A DNA stretch of 7,403 nt, taken from NCBI GenBank assembly GCA_964517495.1, contig CAZFER010000136.1:1-7403 (forward strand). Reading direction: 5' to 3'. Position numbers and translations under genes: made by a program. Below are positions 1 through 5,273 of the stretch, piece after piece (the stretch's first letter is position 1; each line of letters opens with the position of its first letter). The DNA comes from CAZFER01 sp964517495 (GTDB taxonomy: Bacteria > Hinthialibacterota > Hinthialibacteria > Hinthialibacterales > Hinthialibacteraceae). Under the pieces are notes generated by a model. That model did not search any database and was not told the origin of the DNA. It saw only the letters and a list, made by a program, of their open reading frames with translations.

Positions 1-85
1 ATACATAGAACCTTTTCATACATAGAACCTTTTCATACATAGAACCTTTTCATACGCAGAACTTTTCCATACGTAGAATATGTAT
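1..85. repeat. 17-bp tandem repeat array, cut by the left edge
   Basis: Three identical head-to-tail copies of ATACATAGAACCTTTTC occupy 1-17, 18-34 and 35-51. A diverged fourth copy (52-68, beginning ATACGCAGAA) and a strongly diverged fifth (69-85, beginning ATACGTAGAA) follow. Copies decay toward the neighbouring gene end at 105, the usual pattern at the edge of an array, and more units probably lie to the left. The unit is not a multiple of 3 and lies outside any gene I can support. It may be a plain minisatellite or an array of protein-binding sites; the sequence alone does not decide. Confidence 0.9.
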
Positions 86-89
86 GGAA
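65..89. repeat. Inverted repeat downstream of the MDR gene
   Basis: TTCCATAC (65-72) and GTATGGAA (82-89) form a perfect 8-bp stem around a 9-nt loop, 15 bases past the stop codon of the minus-strand oxidoreductase. The position would suit a transcript 3' end, but no T-run follows on either strand, so it is not a convincing intrinsic terminator. It appears to be built from the last degenerate units of the tandem array. Confidence 0.45.
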
Positions 90-104
90 TATGCCTATAC
101 GACA

Positions 105-1133
105 TTAAACCTTCAACACAATCTTGCCGAAATTCTTGCGGTCTAGCATATGTTGTTGCGCGTCTTGGGCTTTTTCCAGTGGGAACACCGAATCGACCAC
201 CGGTTTGATTTTCCCTTCTTCTGCCAGTTGGATCACTTTTTTCTGTTCATTCAATGATCCCATATAGGAACCGTGGACGGTTAATTGTTTTGCAAAGGTG
301 AAAAACAGATTGATCTTCGCTTCCATCCCTGCAGTAATGCCACAGATGCATAGTCGGCCGGTTTTTCGCAGGGCCTCCAGGCTGCGAGTGAAGGTATCGC
401 CGCCAATGTGTTCAAACACCAGGTCAACCCCACGGCCTCCGGTTATATTCATGACCTCATCAACGAAATCCTTTTCCTTATAATTAATTAGTTCATCTGC
501 ACCCAGTGCTTTGGCCTTCTCCAGTTTGGCATCCGTACCGGCGGTGGTAATGACTTTGGCGCCTGCCAATTTTGCCAATTGGATCGCCACGATCCCCAAG
601 CCGCTTCCTGCGGCCTGGATCAACACGGTTTCGCCGCATTGCAAGCCACCGCGGGTAAAGAGCATATGCCACGATGTCACCGACACCAGCGGAAGCGATG
701 CCCACTCTTCAAGCGACAACCGATCAGAAACGGGAATGATATTGCGTGCTGGCGCCACAGCATATTCGGCATAACCACCCTGAACCTGGAATCCCATCAG
801 CTTGAATTGAGAACAAGCGCTATCGTTATCACCATAACAATATTCACATTGGCCACATGCCACTCCCGGTGCGATAACCACTCGGCTGCCAACGTCAATG
901 CCTTCCACCCCCTCGCCAAGTTCAACCACTGTACCGGAAATATCGCTGCCTGATATATGGGGCATGGGAATCTCAACCGGTCGCCCACCAAGCCGCACCC
1001 AGATATCCAGATGGTTTAACGCACAAGCCTCTATTTTGACTTTTACTTCACCGCGCCCAGGTTTAGGCTCCTCAATTTCCCCAAACTGCAATCGATCGAC
1101 TTCTCCATGTTCATGGAATAAAACCGCTTTCAT
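105..1133 (-). CDS. Zinc-binding MDR-family alcohol dehydrogenase / quinone oxidoreductase
   Basis: A 342-residue medium-chain dehydrogenase/reductase of full family length. The N-terminal GroES-like domain runs to about residue 125. It includes a structural-zinc lobe with Cys93, Cys96, Cys99 and Cys107. The nucleotide-binding Rossmann fold carries AAGSGLG at 174-180, with the expected GADELINY stretch at 211-218. The usual catalytic-zinc ligands are replaced: the Cys and His of true alcohol dehydrogenases align with Asn40 and Ser63 (SGSD at 61-64). That matches the quinone-reductase/enoyl-reductase-like MDR branch, which uses NAD(P)H to reduce activated double bonds or quinones, so the substrate is unknown. 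The start is well set: AGGAGG lies 8 bases upstream of the ATG. It is transcribed away from the hydrolase-xerD pair and appears monocistronic within the window. Confidence 0.93.
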   Translation of the reverse strand: MKAVLFHEHGEVDRLQFGEIEEPKPGRGEVKVKIEACALNHLDIWVRLGGRPVEIPMPHISGSDISGTVVELGEGVEGIDVGSRVVIAPGVACGQCEYCYGDNDSACSQFKLMGFQVQGGYAEYAVAPARNIIPVSDRLSLEEWASLPLVSVTSWHMLFTRGGLQCGETVLIQAAGSGLGIVAIQLAKLAGAKVITTAGTDAKLEKAKALGADELINYKEKDFVDEVMNITGGRGVDLVFEHIGGDTFTRSLEALRKTGRLCICGITAGMEAKINLFFTFAKQLTVHGSYMGSLNEQKKVIQLAEEGKIKPVVDSVFPLEKAQDAQQHMLDRKNFGKIVLKV

Positions 1134-1160
1134 ATATTTAACCTCCTCATGCGATATATG

Positions 1161-1192
1161 TTGATTAATTATTTTGTCTTTTCACTTATAAT
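1161..1192 (+). promoter_or_regulatory. Candidate promoter of the hydrolase-xerD pair
   Basis: A perfect TATAAT lies at 1187-1192, about 60 bases before the hydrolase start. The upstream element is poor: TTGATT at 1161-1166 gives a 20-bp spacer, and TTAATT at 1165-1170 gives a 16-bp spacer. The -10 overlaps the opposing -10 of the MDR gene, so the two genes may share one melted region. Confidence 0.45.
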
Positions 1193-1217
1193 ACCAGCAT
1201 AGACATGTAATCGTGAA
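1188..1217 (-). promoter_or_regulatory. Candidate promoter of the MDR gene
   Basis: Reading the minus strand, TTCACG (1217-1212) is followed after 18 bp by TATTAT (1193-1188). A TG one base before the -10 makes it an extended -10. Transcription would start near 1181, giving a leader of about 48 nt that includes the AGGAGG site. Predicted by eye only. Confidence 0.5.
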
Positions 1218-1253
1218 TAATAAATCCATAGAATCAAAGTGAGGTAATAACGT

Positions 1254-1898
1254 ATGCTTAATGTCATTGGCTTTCCTGTTGGGCTGCTTCAATCCAATTG
1301 TTATTTACTTTTCGATGAAGAAAGCCGCCAGACTGCGGTGATCGATCCAGGCGATGAAGGTGATAATATCATCCAGACCATCAAGGACAACAATCTGCAA
1401 CCGATCCTTATTATAAACACCCATGGGCATGGGGATCATATCGGTGCGAATCAATTCATCAAACGAACGTTCAACATTCCCCTGGCCATTCATAAAGATG
1501 ATGCCATTATGCTAAAAGACGCCAATGAAAACTTGTCCGGCCTGTTTGGTCCTCCGATATTATCGCCAGGGGCGGACCGCTTGTTGGAAGACAATGAGGA
1601 GATTGAATTTGGCGGACAAACCATCAAAGTTTTGCATACCCCCGGCCATTCCCCCGGTGGATGTTCCCTGCTGATTGAAAACCATCTTTTCAGCGGCGAT
1701 GCACTCTTCAAAATGTCCATCGGGCGCACGGACTTTCCCAAAGCATCTCATGAACGCTTAATGCGAGGGATCATCGACAAGATACTTTCATTACCCGAAG
1801 AGACCATCGTTTATCCAGGTCACGGCCCCACGACCACCGTGGGAGAGGAAAAGCGCAATAATCCATTTATTTTGCAATATCAAGACAATCGACCATGA
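1254..1898 (+). CDS. Metallo-beta-lactamase-fold hydrolase, glyoxalase-II-like
   Basis: A 214-residue MBL-fold hydrolase of the YcbL/GloB-like group. The zinc-binding motif THGHGDH spans 56-62 (His57, His59, Asp61, His62). The remaining ligands are His132 in HTPGHSPGG, Asp149 in FSGDALF and His190 in YPGHGP. GRTDF (157-161) is typical of this group. All metal ligands are present, so the protein should bind two metals. Family members hydrolyse thioesters such as S-lactoylglutathione or related low-molecular-weight thiol esters in the cytoplasm; the substrate here is not established. It lacks the long C-terminal domain of classical GloB. GAGG at 1241-1244 lies 9 bases before the ATG. Its stop codon overlaps the start of xerD (ATGA, 1895-1898), so the two are translated from one message. 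Confidence 0.93.
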   Translation: MLNVIGFPVGLLQSNCYLLFDEESRQTAVIDPGDEGDNIIQTIKDNNLQPILIINTHGHGDHIGANQFIKRTFNIPLAIHKDDAIMLKDANENLSGLFGPPILSPGADRLLEDNEEIEFGGQTIKVLHTPGHSPGGCSLLIENHLFSGDALFKMSIGRTDFPKASHERLMRGIIDKILSLPEETIVYPGHGPTTTVGEEKRNNPFILQYQDNRP

Positions 1899-2827
1899 AC
1901 GAAAAGGCTGAGCCACAACATATTCACCCCTATCTTCGCGAGTTTTTGGATCATCTTGCCTTGGAGCGTGGGGTCGCAAAAGCGACCATCGACGCTTACC
2001 GTCGGGATATCAAACAGCATCTTCAATTTTTAAACGATCATGCCATGCTATTTCCTCAATCGATGAACAACGAAGCCTTTATTGACTATGTGGATTGGCT
2101 GCAAACCGAGGGGCGAAAGCCCAACTCGGTCTCACGCAAAATATCCGCCCTGCGTCATTTTTACCAGTACCTGCTCAATGAAAAATATATTGCCGAAGAT
2201 CCCACCCGCCTGGTGCGTACTGCCAGCCCACCCAAACAGTTCAAAGGAGCGCTCGATGCCGATGAAGTGCAACGCCTGATTAGCGCCACTGAAAATGAAG
2301 GCAATGACGCCCTGCGCCTGCGTGACCAGGCGATGATCGAGTTGCTGTATGCCACTGGTTTGCGCGTATCTGAACTACTTAACCTTCGGCCTGGGGATAT
2401 TAATTTTCAATTTCTCTTTTTGCGAACCATGGGCAAAGGTTCAAAAGAGCGACTGGTTCCATTTCATAAACAGGCCGCATCGAAAATGAAACAATATTTT
2501 GAAGAGGGACGTCCCCAACTTTGCAAAACCCACAACTCGGAGACTCTGTTTGTCAATCGGCTTGGGAAGCCCTTAACCCGCATGGGTTTTTGGAAAATCC
2601 TGCGCAAATATGCCACCATCGCCGGAATCACCTCCGACTTGACTCCTCACACCATGCGCCATTCTTTTGCCACTCATCTGTTGGAAAATGGTGTTGACTT
2701 GCGTGTGTTACAGGAATTGCTTGGCCATGCCAGCATTTCAACTACCGAAATTTACACTCATATCGACCAGCGGCGCATGTTGGAGCTGCATCAACAATTT
2801 CATCCACGGAATAAAAAAAACAGTTGA
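1895..2827 (+). CDS. xerD: Site-specific tyrosine recombinase XerD
   Basis: A 310-residue tyrosine recombinase of normal XerD length. The N-terminal SAM-like core-binding domain spans about 12-105 (LALERGVAKATIDAYRRD at 21-38). The catalytic domain covers about 117-305. All active-site residues are visible: Arg157 (ATGLRVSEL), Lys181 (GKGSKERLVPF), His252 and Arg255 (TPHTMRHSFATHLL), His278 (LLGHAS) and nucleophile Tyr287 (EIYTHI). The C-terminal tail LHQQFHPR resembles the LHQQHHPR of E. coli XerD rather than the XerC tail, which supports the XerD call. With XerC it resolves chromosome dimers at dif during division. It starts in the ATGA overlap with the hydrolase gene and has no clear ribosome site of its own, so translational coupling is likely. 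It is a housekeeping recombinase, not evidence of an integron or phage. Confidence 0.93.
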   Translation: MNEKAEPQHIHPYLREFLDHLALERGVAKATIDAYRRDIKQHLQFLNDHAMLFPQSMNNEAFIDYVDWLQTEGRKPNSVSRKISALRHFYQYLLNEKYIAEDPTRLVRTASPPKQFKGALDADEVQRLISATENEGNDALRLRDQAMIELLYATGLRVSELLNLRPGDINFQFLFLRTMGKGSKERLVPFHKQAASKMKQYFEEGRPQLCKTHNSETLFVNRLGKPLTRMGFWKILRKYATIAGITSDLTPHTMRHSFATHLLENGVDLRVLQELLGHASISTTEIYTHIDQRRMLELHQQFHPRNKKNS

Positions 2828-2894
2828 CTTCACTTTTATCCTTGCGGTTTCCGGCTAAACTGAATTTTGTAAGAGAATGACGGGGGTGTATGCC

Positions 2895-3329
2895 ATGAAG
2901 TTAACTCAATTTTCCGAATATGCACTTCGCGTGTTGATCTATTTGACTCTCCAACCGGAAAAAAAAGTTTCCATCAAGCAAATTGCTGAATTTTATTCTC
3001 TTTCCAGAGACCATCTGATTAAAATCGTTCATCATCTGACCCGGCTTGGTTATGTGAAAACCACGCGCGGACACGGTGGTGGAATTCAACTGGGCTGTGA
3101 TCCCCAAAATGTCACCATAGGCGAAGTGGTGCGGCAAATGGAACCCAGTTTTCATATTGCCGAATGCTTTGACGCAGCGAGCAATCAATGTGAAGTCACC
3201 CCTGTCTGTAACCTGCACCCCATCTTAAATGAAGCCCTGGATGCCTTTTTAAATGTGTTGGATCAATACACCCTGGATCAAATGGTTCTCGAGAAAAAAG
3301 AATCCCTCGAACATTTTACTCTCCAATAA
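2895..3329 (+). CDS. nsrR: Rrf2-family nitric-oxide sensor, NsrR type
   Basis: 144 residues from the preferred ATG at 2895, which has GGGGGTG 6 bases upstream and gives the family's typical N-terminus MKLTQFSEYALRVLIYL. An in-frame ATG at 2877 would add six residues but has no comparable site. A winged helix-turn-helix (about 1-65) contains SLSRDHLIKIVHHL and RGHGGGIQLG. The cluster loop has Cys91, Cys99 and Cys105 (C-x7-C-x5-C), the spacing of Bacillus-type NsrR [4Fe-4S] proteins. Residue 8, an Asp cluster ligand in characterised NsrR, is Glu here. NsrR represses NO-detoxification genes and releases DNA when NO attacks the cluster. The adjacent palindrome at 3385-3405 fits that role. IscR and other Rrf2 members are alternatives, but the cysteine spacing and ITPAC-like VTPVC favour NsrR. 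The 67-bp gap after xerD shows no promoter I trust. Confidence 0.88.
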   Translation: MKLTQFSEYALRVLIYLTLQPEKKVSIKQIAEFYSLSRDHLIKIVHHLTRLGYVKTTRGHGGGIQLGCDPQNVTIGEVVRQMEPSFHIAECFDAASNQCEVTPVCNLHPILNEALDAFLNVLDQYTLDQMVLEKKESLEHFTLQ

Positions 3330-3359
3330 AAAATCTTCATTATTTTTAAGCTGGCAGTG

Positions 3360-3387
3360 TTGACTTTCATTGGTGAGCCATTAAAGT
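3360..3387 (+). promoter_or_regulatory. Candidate promoter of the globin-reductase operon
   Basis: TTGACT (3360-3365) and TAAAGT (3382-3387) are separated by 16 bp. Transcription would start near 3394, inside the palindrome, leaving a leader of about 28 nt that retains the GGAGGT site. A textbook TATAAT at 3405-3410 is less likely to be the -10: it abuts GGAGGT (3411-3416), and starting about 7 bases after it would remove the ribosome site. Confidence 0.5.
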
Positions 3388-3405
3388 TGTATTTCTAATA
3401 CAACT
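3385..3405. promoter_or_regulatory. Predicted NsrR operator
   Basis: AGTTGTATT (3385-3393) and AATACAACT (3397-3405) are perfect inverted 9-mers separated by TCT. This matches the published NsrR-box pattern (AAG.TG.ATTT half-site with an 11-1-11 arrangement) at most positions. It covers the presumed -10/start region of the globin promoter, where a bound repressor would block RNA polymerase. The next gene upstream encodes the NsrR-type protein, which makes that protein the likely ligand. Confidence 0.8.
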
Positions 3406-3421
3406 ATAATGGAGGTAATCA

Positions 3422-3787
3422 ATGCCAACACTTTATGAACAATTGGGAGGCCAGGAAGCGGTGGATCAAGCGGTGGAAATTTTCTACCGGAAAGTACTCG
3501 TGGATGATCGAATTAAGCATTTTTTTGATGATATTGATATGGACGAACAGATCGTCAAACAGAAATCCTTTCTGACGATGGTGTTCGGAGGCCCCAATCA
3601 ATATTCAGGACAAGACCTGCGTAATGGCCATAAACATCTGATCGAGCGGGGGCTGAACGATGAGCATTTCGATACGGTTTTGGAACTGCTATCTGAAAGT
3701 TTGAAGGAACTTAGTGTTCCTGACCATCTTGTGAAACAAGTTGGAGATATTGCGGAAAGCACGCGCAATGATGTATTAAACCGATGA
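3422..3787 (+). CDS. Group-I truncated haemoglobin (trHbN type)
   Basis: A 121-residue 2-over-2 globin of normal group-I length, starting LYEQLGGQEAVDQAVEIFY. Key positions, placed by alignment in memory with Mycobacterium tuberculosis trHbN: Tyr22 at B10, Gln43 at E7, Gln47 at E11, and proximal haem ligand His70 at F8 (LRNGHKHLIERG). FGGPNQY at 55-61 is a group-I signature. A Tyr-B10/Gln distal pocket usually stabilises bound O2 and supports NO dioxygenation to nitrate. A cytoplasmic NO-detoxifying role is therefore likely, though O2 sensing or storage is not excluded. GGAGGT lies 5 bases before the ATG, a strong site. The stop overlaps the start of the downstream reductase (ATGA at 3784-3787), implying coupled synthesis with its probable electron donor. 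Expression is probably controlled by NsrR through the palindrome just upstream. Confidence 0.94.
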   Translation: MPTLYEQLGGQEAVDQAVEIFYRKVLVDDRIKHFFDDIDMDEQIVKQKSFLTMVFGGPNQYSGQDLRNGHKHLIERGLNDEHFDTVLELLSESLKELSVPDHLVKQVGDIAESTRNDVLNR

Positions 3788-4746
3788 CACGCATTACTTA
3801 TAAAGATCAAACATATATCGCCCAATCCGATGAGTCGGTTTTAGACCTTTTGTTGCGTTATAACCATCGTATTCCAAACGCATGTCGTAGTGGGCAATGC
3901 CAGTCCTGCCTAATGCAAGCCATTAGCGGCCAGCCACCGGCGGCCTCGCAAAAGGGATTAAAGGAAACGCGGCAGGCTCAAGGATTTTTCCTGGCCTGCT
4001 GCTGTTTTCCTGATCAGGATTTAACCATTGGTGATGCAGGAATCCATACCAACGCCATTGTTGTCAAGAAAGAACGGTTAAACCATCGGATTATTGGCCT
4101 TACCCTGGAAACTGAATCACCGCTGGACTACCAGGCCGGCCAATTTGCCCATCTGGTCCGTCCAGATGGCATCAGCCGCCCTTATTCCCTGGCAACTCCT
4201 CCCAAAAACAATGGTAATTTGGAAATGCATATATTACGTATGCCTAATGGTTTAATTAGCCAGTGGGTACACGATGATTTGTGTGAGGGTGATCGAGTGG
4301 AAGTCCGTGGACCTTATGGGGATTGCTTTTATATCCCCGGGCAGAAACAGCAACCATTATTACTGGCTGGAACCGGAACCGGCCTGGCACCATTGTACGG
4401 AATTGCCCAGGATGCTTTAAATAAAGGCCACTCTGGCCCGATCCACTTATTCCACGGCGCACTCCACCATCAGGACTTATACTTTATCGATCAACTAAAA
4501 TCTCTGGCTGACGAATTCCCTAATTTCATTTATACGCCTTGTGTATTAAACGAAAACCATCGAAACGATATATCAGCAGGAGATATCTCTGAGATTAGTA
4601 TGAAGGTAGCCTCAAATTTTAAAGACTGGCGAGTATTTTTGTGCGGAAATCCGGATATTGTAAATACCATGCGTAAAAAAGTGTTTCTTAAAGGCGCCTC
4701 AATTAAAAACATCTATGCCGATGCCTTCCTGCCCTCAAAAAGCTGA
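3784..4746 (+). CDS. 2Fe-2S ferredoxin / FAD / NAD(P)H oxidoreductase, probable globin reductase
   Basis: A 320-residue three-domain electron-transfer protein. The N-terminal plant-type ferredoxin domain has Cys34, Cys39, Cys42 and Cys72 (C-x4-C-x2-C-x29-C) in NACRSGQCQSC and FLACCC. The FAD-binding barrel carries RPYS (132-135). The NAD(P)-binding domain has LLLAGTGTGLAPLYG (192-206) and the late CGNP motif (287-290), and the protein ends in YADAF (311-315). This is the domain order of phenol/toluene/naphthalene oxygenase reductases and of CDP-6-deoxyglucoseen-type reductases. No oxygenase gene lies nearby. It overlaps the truncated-haemoglobin gene by four bases and lies downstream of the NsrR box, so I infer that it passes electrons from NAD(P)H to the globin, replacing the reductase half of flavohaemoglobin. 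Cys73 and Cys74 next to ligand Cys72 make an unusual Cys triplet. Confidence 0.92.
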   Translation: MTRITYKDQTYIAQSDESVLDLLLRYNHRIPNACRSGQCQSCLMQAISGQPPAASQKGLKETRQAQGFFLACCCFPDQDLTIGDAGIHTNAIVVKKERLNHRIIGLTLETESPLDYQAGQFAHLVRPDGISRPYSLATPPKNNGNLEMHILRMPNGLISQWVHDDLCEGDRVEVRGPYGDCFYIPGQKQQPLLLAGTGTGLAPLYGIAQDALNKGHSGPIHLFHGALHHQDLYFIDQLKSLADEFPNFIYTPCVLNENHRNDISAGDISEISMKVASNFKDWRVFLCGNPDIVNTMRKKVFLKGASIKNIYADAFLPSKS

Positions 4747-4846
4747 ATAGGGATAACGTATTTGGTAAGGGCAGAAGAGAAGAAACAAAACATTGATCAA
4801 ATCATACAGATAGAAAAATAAATCAAGGGATTCCCTGAAATTTTTC

Positions 4847-4876
4847 TTGGCAGATATGCCATTTTAGGCATAATAT
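4847..4876 (+). promoter_or_regulatory. Candidate promoter of the XRE regulator
   Basis: TTGGCA (4847-4852) and TAATAT (4871-4876) are 18 bp apart. A second -10-like TATAAT occurs at 4880-4885 but has no matching -35. The rest of 4747-4934 shows no gene; in particular there is no small toxin-sized reading frame between the reductase and the regulator. Confidence 0.45.
4855..4872. promoter_or_regulatory. Operator-like palindrome in the XRE promoter
   Basis: TATGCC (4855-4860) and GGCATA (4867-4872) are perfect inverted 6-mers with a 6-bp spacer. They sit between and just onto the candidate -35 and -10 elements. This is the size and place expected for an autoregulatory site of a dimeric XRE-type repressor such as the one encoded immediately downstream. 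Confidence 0.5.
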
Positions 4877-4934
4877 ATTTATAATAGCCTGGACTGTTAC
4901 CTTCAACAAAAGCGCACAGAAATCATACAACAAA

Positions 4935-5273
4935 TTGCCCAAAATGATACGAAAACATTTGGTGTTGTTGGTTCGTAAAATTGAACCTGTCCTGGAAAAA
5001 CATGGTTTTCATATAACAGGCAAAACCAAATTGAACCATGATTCCATACCCTGGCGCGAGGGTTTTTCCGATTTTGAAGACAAAGATATTCCCGCTGCCT
5101 GCCTGAAAGCCGCGCGGATGCAGGAAGAGGTGACTCAAAAAGAATTGGCGAAGAGCTCGGGAATCGATCAAGGCCATATTTCTGCTATGGAAAACGGGAA
5201 GCGAGAAATTGGTGTCGAAAGCGCCAAGAAGTTAGCCAAGGCCCTGAATACTGATTATCGGGTGCTTTTGTGA
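4935..5273 (+). CDS. Small XRE-family helix-turn-helix regulator
   Basis: 112 residues from TTG at 4935, or 109 from the in-frame ATG at 4944. Neither start has a visible Shine-Dalgarno sequence and the choice is open. The C-terminal half (about 55-112) is a clear Cro/C1-type HTH: VTQKELAKSSGI forms helix 2 and DQGHISAMENGKRE the recognition helix, followed by ESAKKLAKALNTDYRVLL. This resembles the HTH of HigA-like antitoxins and their orphan relatives, which often end in YRV(F/L)L. The N-terminal half (basic, about 50 residues) is not a domain I recognise. No toxin partner is adjacent, so it is best called an orphan regulator or an antitoxin relict. The palindrome in its promoter suggests autoregulation. 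Its 3' end converges with the structured minus-strand RNA region starting right after the stop codon. Confidence 0.8.
   Translation: MPKMIRKHLVLLVRKIEPVLEKHGFHITGKTKLNHDSIPWREGFSDFEDKDIPAACLKAARMQEEVTQKELAKSSGIDQGHISAMENGKREIGVESAKKLAKALNTDYRVLL

Noticed and set aside
2824..2861. TTGACT overlapping the xerD stop as the -35 of an nsrR promoter.
   Set aside because: No -10 occurs at 15-19 bp; the only TAAACT is 26 bp away.
3328..3350. A-rich/T-rich hairpin after the nsrR stop codon as a terminator.
   Set aside because: The stem is all AT with an internal mismatch, too weak to call.
4747..4756. TAGGGATAAC, identical to the first ten bases of the I-SceI homing endonuclease site.
   Set aside because: The remaining bases do not match, so this is coincidence.
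4725..4777. CTTC-c-TGCCCT and AGGGCA-GAAG arms spanning the end of the reductase gene as a terminator.
   Set aside because: The loop is over 30 nt and no T-run follows, so it is not a credible intrinsic terminator.
4867..4889. A dif-like stretch (GGCATAA, AT-rich centre, TATAATAGCC) that might be a Xer recombination site.
   Set aside because: The right arm does not match the conserved XerD-arm sequence, and dif is not usually beside xerD. A promoter reading explains the AT-rich sequence better.
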